Positions 1-9,390 of a stretch of DNA of 64,000 bases are shown here, one piece after another. This DNA comes from Morinoia aosen (Eukaryota; Arthropoda; Malacostraca; Amphipoda; Talitridae): NCBI GenBank assembly GCA_030386875.1, contig CM059567.1, positions 79,043,130 to 79,107,129 of the forward strand, read 5' to 3'. The notes under the pieces are model-generated. The model was not told where the DNA came from, made no database searches, and worked only from the letters and a program-made list of their open reading frames with translations. Each line of letters starts with the position of its first letter. Within the stretch, counting starts at the first letter, position 1. A program made the position numbers and the translations under genes.

Positions 1-166
1 ATATCAAAATATCAAAATCAAACATCAAAACGCGTACTTAATAAATCCTTTCCATAAGGTACACTTTCTTGAACAAACTGGACACCTACCGTCAGATCAA
101 GAACAAAATTTTTATTTTGTTCATTATCTGTTGAAAAATCTTTTCCAAACATTTGTTTTGGATATA
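1..166. other. AT-rich flank, nothing recognised
   Basis: No coding or repeat signal was recognised. If Gypsy-1 had simply inserted into the LINE now lying at 9722-13691, the missing 3' part of that LINE's reverse transcriptase should be here. I see no reverse-transcriptase motif on either strand. Confidence 0.4.
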
Positions 167-452
167 TGTTCCGGCCCTTTCAGTATACAGGTCGAAACTA
201 ACGCGAATGAGGTTCGGGAGTGACGATGCAGTAACGTGGTTATCCTTTATTGATACTTCAGAGTTGACACAGGCTTAGTAATTGGCAAGGAATCTATTAG
301 ATCGGATGATAGGGGCTAATACAGGTGATGTTACTTCTATAGTGCATCTGTGATCTCTACAGATGCTTTCTCGACGGTCACGCTTCCTCGACTGAACAGC
401 GACGCTTCTGTTTGGAAATGCGACCTCTACGGCAGACCACCGCTAATGAACC
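167..452 (-). repeat. Partial LTR copy of Gypsy-1, inverted
   Basis: This is the reverse complement of 517-802, beginning TGTTCCGGCC and ending CTAATGAACC. It lacks the first 45 bases of the LTR, which hold the TATA-like promoter. A 19-bp spacer (453-471) separates it from the plus-oriented LTR, so the two copies form a near-perfect 286-bp hairpin. Confidence 0.9.
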
Positions 453-471
453 TATGTTCATATGTTAATCC

Positions 472-802
472 TGTGCGCCCGCCAGGCATATAAATAGAAT
501 CGGCAAGAGACATCGTGGTTCATTAGCGGTGGTCTGCCGTAGAGGTCGCATTTCCAAACAGAAGCGTCGCTGTTCAGTCGAGGAAGCGTGACCGTCGAGA
601 AAGCATCTGTAGAGATCACAGATGCACTATAGAAGTAACATCACCTGTATTAGCCCCTATCATCCGATCTAATAGATTCCTTGCCAATTACTAAGCCTGT
701 GTCAACTCTGAAGTATCAATAAAGGATAACCACGTTACTGCATCGTCACTCCCGAACCTCATTCGCGTTAGTTTCGACCTGTATACTGAAAGGGCCGGAA
801 CA
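472..802 (+). repeat. Gypsy-1 LTR, plus orientation (functional 5' LTR of gag-pol)
   Basis: The LTR begins TGTGCGCCCGCC and ends CCGGAACA, giving the standard TG...CA ends. A TATA-like box (CATATAAATAG, about 488-498) and an AATAAA signal (about 718-723) are both in the orientation needed to drive and end the downstream gag-pol transcript. A candidate primer-binding site follows directly. Confidence 0.85.
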
Positions 803-806
803 TATT

Positions 807-825
807 TGGTGGCCCGTGTATGGGG
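807..825 (+). other. Candidate tRNA primer-binding site of Gypsy-1
   Basis: The sequence TGGTGGCCCGTGTATGGGG begins four bases after the LTR end. It starts with the TGG expected to pair with a tRNA CCA tail. The tRNA was not identified. Confidence 0.5.
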
Positions 826-1798
826 AAGCCACATTAAAGATATCCACATTGCCACATTGCCCCATTGAAGAAGAAAGATATCAAGAATTGATCTTCAGTT
901 CTGCTGATCCGTGATCTTAAGTGTGAGGAGTGTCACCCTGTTTGGAGTAACATCGCATAGTTCTCACATTACTTCAGAGCATCGAGAAAAGGAAGAAAGA
1001 CGTCAGCGCAGAAAATCGAAATTCTTGGAAGGAATTCGAGGGAGAAAAAATCGAAAATCTGCACGCTACTTAGTCTTCACCAATCTGGAGCGTCGCTACT
1101 CAAAGGAGAAGATGAAGTGAGGGGTCCAGACCAACAACCTGGTCTGTCGACGAGATCTACGCATTGACGCACCGTCATCTGCAACAAGAAGATCTACGAG
1201 ATCTACGCATCGCCAAATATTAAGTTAAGTGTACGCCAATAATCCGATAATGTTGCTTGCAAATTAAAAATAAGCATGCGCTCAAATTAATGATTATACA
1301 TCATCATTATAAAATTAATAAGTAGGAAGTTAAGCAGTAAGCATTGCAAGCGCAAGCTGATTCCTGGTAGCGGGAGAGCGCGCAGCGTAGGCATTGCAAA
1401 AGCGCAGTAAGCAAGCTGATTCCCGGAGGTGGGAGAGCGAGCGTGTACGCGGAAACGTTGTGTGGAGAGGTAGTCCATTGTTCTCTAGAACAATTGAAGG
1501 AAGTTGTTGCCATTGTTCTCGGGCACATTGTTCCATGGCACATAAGAGTAAGCTGGAGCGGCTTGCTCTGTTCAGTTGCTGCCGACCTTCACGAGCCTTG
1601 ACTTTTTGACTTTGTGTGCTGGATTAGCCTGGTTTAAGTCCACTGAAAGTGTGAGTTAAAATTTTATTGTATGTAGAATATTATCATTTGCATGTAGAAA
1701 ATTTTTTATCATTTGCATGTAGAAAATTTCATTGTGTGTAGAACATTTTTCTTTTAATGGAAATTGGAGGTTTATGAATATAGGATTATTTTGTGCTT
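826..1798 (+). other. Gypsy-1 untranslated leader
   Basis: This leader of about 1 kb lies between the primer-binding site and gag. It holds a short ORF (911-1120, basic and unrecognised) and a small direct repeat of TTTGCATGTAGAAAATTT units near 1687-1735. No conserved domain was seen. It probably contains packaging signals, which cannot be confirmed by eye. Confidence 0.5.
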
Positions 1799-3268
1799 AT
1801 GTCGGGCAGTGACTCTGACGAATACGAGTACATAAGAACCACCCCGTATGTGACACGAGTAGGAAGAGTTTCAGTTCCTATTTTTTCCGCAAAGTCGATT
1901 TCTATACCTATCCCGATGGCGACCACCACCATTGTTACCCCTGTTACCAGTGCAGCCATTACCACAGTTAGCCCTGTAACTAGTACCGTTACCACGGTGG
2001 CAACTTCTATTGTAGGTCCAATACTTAGTGTTGTGATTGCTGGGCGGGATCTGCCGCAGTACAGAGGTAGAAAACGGAAAAATGACCCGGACTTCATAGA
2101 AAACAAATCACTAGAAACGCATATAAAGAATGTGCGAGCATATTTCAATATGCTGTCGGATAATTCGGAAGAAGCAAAACTAAACTTATTGTTGCGAACT
2201 GCAGACAAGCGGGTAGGCGACTTCAATACGGTCGTAGCCTCCATAATTAGTGAAGGTTATGAATTAAGTTTCGAAGAAGTCGTGCACCTGTTAGAAAATA
2301 TCTACGTATCAAAAGGTGAAAGATCTTTGCACGCGGTCGCCTGTGATCTAAATAACGTACGCCTAAAACGTAATGATGCTTTAGCGAGCCAGTTTGTTGC
2401 TATACTATCCAAAATCCGTAAGCTAACCCACAGAATAATGACCAGCTTGGAGTGTTCGAACAGAGCCCACCCCTATGTAGTAAATTGTCCCGATCCTGTT
2501 GCTCTCGATAAGTATGTCGAGAATACGTTAATTGTTGCGTTAGCTATGGTCATCATCAACCCCCTAGTAACAGAAGATTTTTCCAAAAAACTATTTAACA
2601 AACCCTTCAAATCATCGGAAGAGCTCCTTCAGAGAATTGTAACTGTAATTCGCAATTTTCCCGAGGATAAGCAAATATTAGCGACTCGATCTGAGAGATC
2701 TATGGAAATCTATTGTGCTGAGGATGATCATTCGTCCGAATCAAACTTTGAAGCTGTCTATGATGAGGCCGAAGTGCATACAACAGAAAGAGGCGGATTT
2801 CGAGGTAGAGGTAGGACGCGTAGGCCCTACTGGAGACCAAATTTCCCGAGACCAACTTTCCGTGCTAGACCTCACGTAAAATCTTTTGTTGGAGATCGTG
2901 AACTAGGAACTCTCGAAGTCCAAGCATTAGAGACAGCTGAAGCAAAGCGTTGCTCGAAGTGTTACAATCATGTGTGTGTCTGTCAAGGACAAAGTGAGTC
3001 GGTAACCACTGTGGCTAGGAAACCGACTGATTGGTACAAACCAGGTTCATCTCAGACAGCCACCGAGCATTCACTGCGTGATGTAGCTTGTTTTCGTTGT
3101 AATAAGTTAGGACACTTCGCAAGAGACTGTAGGTCCAGACGAGATTATTTCAACAGATCAGGTAGACCTGATCGTGTCCGTGCGCGAGGACAGTATAAAA
3201 CTCGTATGTCAGAAAAAGGCCAGGTGGAAACTTACCAAACTAACAGTGGCAATGATTTTTTAGCGTAA
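1799..3268 (+). CDS. gag: Gypsy-1 Gag polyprotein
   Basis: Gag is the structural protein that packages the element's RNA into virus-like particles. I start it at the ATG at 1799; the frame is open six bases further upstream, but only from a GTG. It is 489 aa. The N-terminal third is rich in Thr, Val and Ile. The middle has the helical look of a capsid region. An Arg/Gly-rich stretch (GGFRGRGRTRR) lies near residue 332. Near the C terminus is one canonical CCHC zinc knuckle, CFRCNKLGHFARDC, preceded by an unusual Cys-rich piece, CSKCYNHVCVC. The frame ends at TAA 3266-3268, directly after a -1 frameshift heptamer, so a fraction of ribosomes should continue into pol. Confidence 0.85.
   Translation: MSGSDSDEYEYIRTTPYVTRVGRVSVPIFSAKSISIPIPMATTTIVTPVTSAAITTVSPVTSTVTTVATSIVGPILSVVIAGRDLPQYRGRKRKNDPDFIENKSLETHIKNVRAYFNMLSDNSEEAKLNLLLRTADKRVGDFNTVVASIISEGYELSFEEVVHLLENIYVSKGERSLHAVACDLNNVRLKRNDALASQFVAILSKIRKLTHRIMTSLECSNRAHPYVVNCPDPVALDKYVENTLIVALAMVIINPLVTEDFSKKLFNKPFKSSEELLQRIVTVIRNFPEDKQILATRSERSMEIYCAEDDHSSESNFEAVYDEAEVHTTERGGFRGRGRTRRPYWRPNFPRPTFRARPHVKSFVGDRELGTLEVQALETAEAKRCSKCYNHVCVCQGQSESVTTVARKPTDWYKPGSSQTATEHSLRDVACFRCNKLGHFARDCRSRRDYFNRSGRPDRVRARGQYKTRMSEKGQVETYQTNSGNDFLA
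3256..3262 (+). promoter_or_regulatory. -1 ribosomal frameshift site T_TTT_TTA
   Basis: The gag codons read gaT TTT TTA gcg taa. The heptamer T TTT TTA is in the correct phase and sits two codons before the gag stop. A -1 slip enters exactly the frame that stays open to 7653; the pol frame is closed by TGA at 3253-3255 and open from 3256. The same heptamer is the known slippery site of HIV-1 gag-pol. No strong downstream stem-loop was recognised. Confidence 0.8.
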
Positions 3269-6200
3269 ACAGCAGAGACGATTTCATTTCCGATAGAAAT
3301 AACGTCAATGGTAAAAATGAAACTAAAATAACTAAGTATGACTCTACGGCGACAAATCCCTGTGAACCCGAGGAGAATTCTGGTGCTGAAGATTCCCTCG
3401 TTAAAAATGTCGAGAGAGTTGATGTGTTAAACATGTCTGAAGATTCCCTCGTTAAAAATGTTGAGATGATAGATCCACTAATTAAGTGTGAAAATAGATA
3501 TGAATCGCTGGGAGAGGCGGAATTAAGTGATGATCTGAACGCTCATGGCACTGATTATGAAAGCCATATCACAACGAACGTTTGTAAATACGAAGAAGAT
3601 GAAGAAGTTGAAGTCACAGGACAAAATGAATTATTTGTAATACGAAAAAGTCATAAGCCCATGATTGTGCTTAGAAAAGATGCAGACCTGTGGAATGCAT
3701 TGATTGATTCAGGATCAGAGAAATGCCTAATCAGCTACCACAGAATAAGTGAGATAAGTAATGACGTGAAGCCAAGTTCTCTGACTATAAAAGGCGTTAA
3801 CGCTAAGAGTGATGTTGAAGGCGAGGTGGAGCTTGTCCTAAAGTTAAAAAACGGAGTAAGTTTAAAGACAAATGCTTTAATAATTAAAGATGGTATTTAC
3901 AATTATGACGTCATTATTGGGCGTGATTTATTAGACAAGAAACCCGTTGTAGACTTAAAACAAAGATGCTTAATTATCAAAGACGAGAAAATTCCCTTTG
4001 CAGAGGTAAAACGACGAAAAAAGAGAAAGACAGAGTGTCTCGAGTATTTAATAGAGAATACTGAGTGTCTCATGGCAGACACGATTACGTCCAGAGCTAA
4101 GAAAAAAGTCCTAAATAAGCTAAGAGAGAAGAGGACGTGCATTGCTGAGAGAGCAGGCGCGGAAGTAAAAAGGGATGGTAAGAGAGAAAATCAGCCTGTT
4201 CGAGGCGTAGTTGTAGTTACCAATTCCCACACAAGGCCAAGGCCGTTAAGAGTGCATACTCGACAAGTGGAGATTGCTCCCAATGTAATTTTGAAACATG
4301 TTGGACATGTTGGAAAGTGTAAAAATGGAGAATACATAATAAAGAAAGCAACTTTAAAAGAAGGCATTTGTGTCGCAGAAGCGATTGTGAGAGTTAACAA
4401 TAGGAGAAAGATTCCGTTGTTGTTAATTAATAGCTCTGACAGAGCGATTGTTTTACCAGAGAATGCAATTATAAGTACTTTAGAAAAAGTGGAGAAGGAT
4501 CACGTTGAATCCGAAGTTTACTTGTCAGATGTACAAGGAGAATTAAAAGGAGGATTGAGTACCTTTGTGCAGGCAGCGAGTGTTGTTCAGGACAGTCATT
4601 TAGATGTCGAGAAGAAAGACACTAATAGTAAATCTGTCGGGATCACAGGAGTTGTCGACAAAGGGTACGTTTCTGATTCCAAAGAAGTAGCCCGTGGTCG
4701 GCGGAGATTAAATAACGAGGATATCAAGTGTAACGATGACGAAATGAAGCCTGAATTGCTGAGTTTGTTGAATGAATTCAGAGACGTTATTACTATAGAC
4801 AATGAATCGATCTCAGCTGCTGCGATTAAACCATACAAAATACGTTTGAAACCTAACGTGGATGTTGTAAATGTCCCTCCCTATCGTATTGCCCACCGTT
4901 ACATGGAAGACTTGAAAGTCGTTAACGAAAAAATGTTAGACGACGGAATTATTAGACCATCGATTTCAGCTTATAATTCACCGATAATTGTAGTTCATAA
5001 GAAAGATGGAACCATACGTCCGGTGGTTGACTTTCGCAAAGTAAATGAGGTAATTCATGAAGAATCATTCCCGCTGCCGCGTGTGGACGAGATTCTCTAT
5101 AGTTTAAATGGTCAAAAATACTTTTCAAAATTAGATCTTAGGTCAGGATATCATAATATTACACTGACCGATGAGAGTAAGGAAATAACAGCGTTTACAG
5201 TTGGTAGCAGAAAATACGAGTTCAATCGTTTACCCTTTGGTTTAAAAACCTCACCTGCATATTTCCAGTCAGTAATGACGCAAACGCTATCTCCTGTTCT
5301 AGGAAAACTATCTTTCGTCTTTATGGACGACGTACTCATCTATTCAAAAGAAAAAAATCAGCATCTTGCCGATATAAAAGTTGTACTTGAACTATTAAGA
5401 AACGCTAGATTGTCAATAAAAACGGAAAAATGCGAATTTTTCCGTGACGAGATTGAATATCTAGGACATTCCATTAGTGGAATGGGAACCAGAAGCACCG
5501 GTACTGACAAAGTAAAGAATTTAGAAATTCCTAAGAATGTTGAAAAATTACAATCATTCCTAGGTCTAGTGAACTTCTTTCGTAGATACATAAAAAATTT
5601 TGCGAGTATCGCAAGCCCACTCTATAATCTTCTGAAGAAAAATGTTGAATTCAATTGGTCTAAGGATTGTCAAAACGCTTTTGAAAAACTAAAGGGTGCA
5701 TTATGTGAACATACAATCCTAAGTCACCCAAACTTCGATCAAAAATTTCATCTGTTTTGTGATGCATCGAATGTAGGCATAGGAGCTGTTTTACTCCAAT
5801 CATCTACTGATAAAGTTCGAAACATGAGACCTGTCGCATTTTTTTCTAAAACGTTGAATTCCACCCAACGAAGATACTCAACAACTAAAAAAGAGATGTT
5901 TGCTATAGTTGAAGCGTTGAAGTACTTTAAATATCTTGTTTTAGGCTATGATCTGGTTATTTACACCGATCATAAGCCTTTAGTTCCTTTATTTTCAAAG
6001 AAATTACCGGAAGACAACACGCTCGCTAGGTGGAGTATTTATGTCCAAGCTTTTGATGCCAAATTAAAGTATTTTTCTGGGAAGGCGAATAGTGCCGCCG
6101 ATGCATTAAGTAGATTAAATCATGACAAAAATCCCTTAACGGAAAGAGAACTATTAGAGTGTTCTGAATTAACCCCGGATGTAGAGACTTTTCCCGTTGT

Positions 6201-7653
6201 AACCAGGCTGCAAGCCGCTGCTGCGGGTAACAAATGTAACAAGCCCGTGACTGAGGAAGAGTTCGAGGAGACAATGCCAGGAAGTGAGGACGGAAGGAAC
6301 AACAACAGTACTGCTGAAAGCCCCAGACGTGAACCCAGTGACTTTAATAGCAGACAGAAAACGAGCTTATGCAGACTGGATAAAGTTAACACGACTACAG
6401 ACCATTCAAGTATTAACGACAACTGGTCGTTAGACGAATTTAAACGTGAACAAGATAGTGATCCCTTTTGTTCTGAAATAAAGGATGCCCTAGAGAATGC
6501 AACAAAAGTTAATAATACTGACATGAATGAATTTCTGATTATGAATGACATTTTGTATAAAAGACGAAGAATTGACAACAGACCCAGCACCATTCTGACT
6601 ATTGTGGTGCCATATACTCTGCTACACAAGACAATTTTGTTCATCCACAATTTGTCCCATACAGATTTGAATCATACCTTGTTTAAGTTTAAATTAAAAT
6701 ATTTTCATCCGTACGAACGGACAATTACACGCAAAATTGTTGAATCTTGTGACATCTGTAAGATTCTAAAATCACGAATACCGACGCCGATTAAAATTCT
6801 AAATGCTCCAATTGGAACACGATGTTTTCAAACGGTCAGCATGGACTTCTACGGTCCATTAACAATGACAGACAATGGGAACGAATATATTCTTGTCATT
6901 ATCGACCTATTTTCCCGTTTTGTTAAATTATATTCGACTAGTGACCGATGTACAGAGACTGTTACGGATTTTCTATGGAATTTCTGCTGTTTGTTCGGTA
7001 CCCCGGACGTATTGTTATCCGACAATGCTCTAGAATTTAAATCATCTAATGTGAGAAACTTCACAAAAGGACTTTCTATCTTAAAAAGGGAAGTTCTGGC
7101 TTATTCCCCTTTTTCTAATGGCATTGTTGAGCGATGTAATGGAAAAATTCGACACCTGCTCAAATTATATCTAAATTTTCTTACTCATAATGAGTGGGAT
7201 AGATTATTGGATAGTGTGGAAAATTCGATTAACAATAGTTTTAATGAAACTTCAGGCGATACATCCGCATACACGGTTTTCGGTAGAGATACGTGTGTAT
7301 ATATCAGTTCTACTAATTTAGAAGACTTCAATGTTGCGACTACATATGAAGATGTTCACAAACAAAAATTTACCGAGTCATCTATTGTAGTGAACAATAT
7401 TAGAAATGCGATCATTAACGCCACAATCGAAAGAACTGCCTATAGAAATATGAAACGTCGCGATAAAAATTTAAAAGTGACGGACCGTGTACTAGTAAAA
7501 AATCATGCCAAAAAACACAAATTACAGCTAAATTTCTTAGGACCAGGTATCATTGAAAGGATAGGCAAAAATTATGCAGATATTAAGATCGGTAACAAGA
7601 TTATCCGATCGAACTCAAACTATGTGCTGCCTTTAGATAAGTTAAAACGGTGA
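3256..7653 (+). CDS. pol: Gypsy-1 Pol polyprotein (PR-RT-RNase H-IN)
   Basis: Pol is translated as a Gag-Pol fusion after the -1 shift; the first ATG in frame is only at 3433. Domains in order: aspartic protease with D-S-G (about 3706) and the second motif VIIGRDLL (about 3914); reverse transcriptase with KKDGTIRPVVDFRKV (about 5000), LDLRSGYHNI, LPFGLKTSPAYFQ and the catalytic box FMDD (5319-5330); RNase H with FCDASNVGIGA (about 5755) and YTDHKPL; integrase with an HHCC zinc-binding region (about 6630-6770) and the DDE core (MDFYGPL near 6841, LSDNALEF near 7015, GIVERCNGK near 7120). Downstream, near 7495-7650, is a GPG-containing C-terminal part. The FMDD box differs from the usual YxDD, as does the neighbouring BEL element's YCDD. 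No stop or frameshift is present, so this copy could still make enzymes. Confidence 0.9.
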   Translation, partial: FFSVNSRDDFISDRNNVNGKNETKITKYDSTATNPCEPEENSGAEDSLVKNVERVDVLNMSEDSLVKNVEMIDPLIKCENRYESLGEAELSDDLNAHGTDYESHITTNVCKYEEDEEVEVTGQNELFVIRKSHKPMIVLRKDADLWNALIDSGSEKCLISYHRISEISNDVKPSSLTIKGVNAKSDVEGEVELVLKLKNGVSLKTNALIIKDGIYNYDVIIGRDLLDKKPVVDLKQRCLIIKDEKIPFAEVKRRKKRKTECLEYLIENTECLMADTITSRAKKKVLNKLREKRTCIAERAGAEVKRDGKRENQPVRGVVVVTNSHTRPRPLRVHTRQVEIAPNVILKHVGHVGKCKNGEYIIKKATLKEGICVAEAIVRVNNRRKIPLLLINSSDRAIVLPENAIISTLEKVEKDHVESEVYLSDVQGELKGGLSTFVQAASVVQDSHLDVEKKDTNSKSVGITGVVDKGYVSDSKEVARGRRRLNNEDIKCNDDEMKPELLSLLNEFRDVITIDNESISAAAIKPYKIRLKPNVDVVNVPPYRIAHRYMEDLKVVNEKMLDDGIIRPSISAYNSPIIVVHKKDGTIRPVVDFRKVNEVIHEESFPLPRVDEILYSLNGQKYFSKLDLRSGYHNITLTDESKEITAFTVGSRKYEFNRLPFGLKTSPAYFQSVMTQTLSPVLGKLSFVFMDDVLIYSKEKNQHLADIKVVLELLRNARLSIKTEKCEFFRDEIEYLGHSISGMGTRSTGTDKVKNLEIPKNVEKLQSFLGLVNFFRRYIKNFASIASPLYNLLKKNVEFNWSKDCQNAFEKLKGALCEHTILSHPNFDQKFHLFCDASNVGIGAVLLQSSTDKVRNMRPVAFFSKTLNSTQRRYSTTKKEMFAIVEALKYFKYLVLGYDLVIYTDHKPLVPLFSKKLPEDNTLARWSIYVQAFDAKLKYFSGKANSAADALSRLNHDKNPLTERELLECSELTPDVETFPVVTRLQAAAAGNKCNKPVTEEEFEETMPGSEDGRNNNSTAESPRREPSDFNSRQKTSLCRLDKVNTTTDHSSINDNWSLDEFKREQDSDPFCSEIKDALENATKVNNTDMNEFLIMNDILYKRRRIDNRPSTILTIVVPYTLLHKTILFIHNLSHTDLNHTLFKFKLKYFHPYERTITRKIVESCDICKILKSRIPTPIKILNAPIGTRCFQTVSMDFYGPLTMTDNGNEYILVIIDLFSRFVKLYSTSDRCTETVTDFLWNFCCLFGTPDVLLSDNALEFKSSNVRNFTKGLSILKREVLAYSPFSNGIVERCNGKIRHLLKLYLNFLTHNEWDRLLDSVENSINNSFNETSGDTSAYTVFGRDTCVYISSTNLEDFNVATTYEDVHKQKFTESSIVVNNIRNAIINATIERTAYRNMKRRDKNLKVTDRVLVKNHAKKHKLQLNFLGPGIIERIGKNYADIKIGNKIIRSNSNYVLPLDKLKR

Positions 7654-8589
7654 AATTGTCAACCTAGTTTGTAATTGTTCATTCTCAAATATTCCGAATT
7701 TGCCATTCCATATATGCGTTCTATGAGTTTTTAGTTTATAAGTGCTATAAGTGCGTTCTATGAGTTTCTAGTTGTAAGAGTGTTCTATGAGTTTCTTTCA
7801 AGATTTATGTATGTCTTGCGTTAGGAAATATTGTGTTGCGAAAACACCTTGTGACGAGATGTTGAGCTTCGGACGTTGTCATACTGTTATTGCGCCATCA
7901 AAGTTGTGTTCGTCAAGCCGTCAGCTAGAGTTGATAAACTGAGATGCAATCTTGGAAATGTCAACACGAGAGTGCGAGCGCGAAGCCGCGAGATCTGCGC
8001 TTCTGCCGCAAATTGTTTGGCAACATTGCTAGGCAGTGTAGTTGGAATGAATGTGTCTTAATGAGAACGAAACGTTGCCTTATTATGAAACGACAATTGC
8101 TTACTTAAAATTGTGGCCAAGCTAATTTCCTGTGTCGTATCCTTTCAGATTCCTTGGACGACTCCTGAACAATTCCAGAACATTGCACATTCCGACTCAC
8201 AAGATACACTTGTTTAATTCCAATAATAATTCACTCATAAACCCCGATGTGTAGCGGGGGACACGGTCAACTCTGGCGGCCGCAGGAAACAACGATAGTC
8301 TTCGGAATCAAGGTACCGAAAGAAGTGTTACAAGAAGCCTACTGCAACTTCACGGTGTTCCTGAACCTCGATTCCCCGTTGCGTACTCGAATTCAAGTGT
8401 ATGAATCCGGAGAACACGTCGAACTCGTGTTCATAATCAGAATCGCTGCATTCCCAGCAAACTTCCGGTGAAGAATTACGTTTTCTACATCAACATTTAT
8501 AAATTTATAATTTATTTATCACATTTATGTGATTAAAACTAATCACAATTTTAATCCCCGCGCTTTTAGTAGCTTTGTGGCCTGCTAAG
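7654..8589 (+). other. Gypsy-1 region between pol and the small 3' ORF
   Basis: The sequence includes a repeated TTCTATGAGTTT(C/T)TAGTT motif (7718-7795). It also holds two short ORFs, 7876-8061 and 8247-8471. The second begins at an ATG, is 74 aa and resembles nothing I know. No envelope gene of normal size (a long ORF with furin site and transmembrane segment) was found. Confidence 0.45.
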
Positions 8590-8916
8590 ATGGGTAATAA
8601 GGTGTCCAATCTTAATGTTGACACCATACTAACTGCAATAAAGGCAAATAATGGTCAAATATCGGATGAACTAATCCGCCACACAGAGGAGACGACAGTC
8701 GACCTCATCCCTGATCGATTGAGTGACATAATGTTGCTCCTTTACACAATAATCACAATTATAATTACTGTAATGGTTATTTACATTAAACGAGATCTCA
8801 ACAAAGTCATCGGACGACTCAGCGGTGAGGACGTAGCATTGCGTCGATCTGCTTGGAAAGAAATCAGTAATAGTCCTAGGCAAATAGTTGCACTTCCACC
8901 TCAAGTTAGCGCGTAA
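8590..8916 (+). CDS. Gypsy-1 small ORF: putative N-myristoylated single-pass membrane protein
   Basis: This 108-aa ORF starts at an ATG within a frame open slightly upstream. The N terminus MGNKVSN fits the MGxxxS/T myristoylation consensus. A single hydrophobic segment of about 20 residues rich in Leu, Ile, Thr and Val follows (residues about 52-70, MLLLYTIITIIITVMVIYIK), then a basic tail with KRDLNK and later RRSAWK. This layout suggests a protein anchored to a membrane by lipid and helix. The position 3' of pol is where envelope-like or accessory genes sit in Gypsy elements, but it is far too small for a fusion glycoprotein and has no signal peptide. Expression would need a subgenomic or spliced RNA. 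The function is unknown and I name none. Confidence 0.5.
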   Translation: MGNKVSNLNVDTILTAIKANNGQISDELIRHTEETTVDLIPDRLSDIMLLLYTIITIIITVMVIYIKRDLNKVIGRLSGEDVALRRSAWKEISNSPRQIVALPPQVSA

Positions 8917-9390
8917 CATTACAACGCTTGACTCCCACATTCTGAATCTGAATACCATAGATCAGAGTATCATGTTCCGATTATCCAATCTGCAACGGAG
9001 TAGTGACCTTCCATTGTCTTAGATTAATTCTGTTTTATACGGAAAAAATCTCTATTATATACGGATTATGTATTCTATTTTACAGATTATTTTGTTCATG
9101 TATTCACGTGAAATATCGAGACGAAGTATTATATTGCGAATAAAAAAAAAAAAAAAAACCAAATTGCACGCTGGTAGTTTAGTTGAATTGAAATATGTTA
9201 ATTTAAATCGTATTAATTTAAATCGTAGGACGATTTGAATCCTATTCTACTTTTACCTTGCCGATTGTGGTAATGAAATGTACTGTTTTGCGCATTTAAA
9301 CCTCTTTTCTATATTTTTATGTAACATAGTCTTATGAGGGATTTTTCCTTCTTTATTTCCAATTGCATTGAAAATTCTGTTCTCGAAATA
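8917..9390. other. Gypsy-1 3' non-coding end
   Basis: The region is AT-rich and contains AATAAA followed by a 17-18-bp A run (about 9139-9160). It also has a short direct repeat, TTAATTTAAATCGTA, near 9200-9225. No purine tract suitable for a normal plus-oriented 3' LTR is seen directly before 9391, which agrees with the LTR there being inverted. Confidence 0.45.

Noticed and set aside
911..1120. 69-codon basic ORF in the Gypsy-1 leader
   Set aside because: Short, low-complexity and without homology that I recognise; probably chance within the leader.
8247..8471. Possible accessory gene (74 codons) in Gypsy-1
   Set aside because: It has an ATG but no recognisable motif, signal peptide or helix; kept only as a remark in the surrounding region.
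9139..9160. AATAAA plus A run as the poly-A tail of a processed insertion
   Set aside because: It lies inside Gypsy-1 with no target duplication and no LINE-like or gene-like sequence directly upstream.
7654..9390. Envelope gene expected for an errantivirus-like Gypsy
   Set aside because: No ORF long enough, no signal peptide and no furin-like site; only the 108-aa membrane protein is supported.
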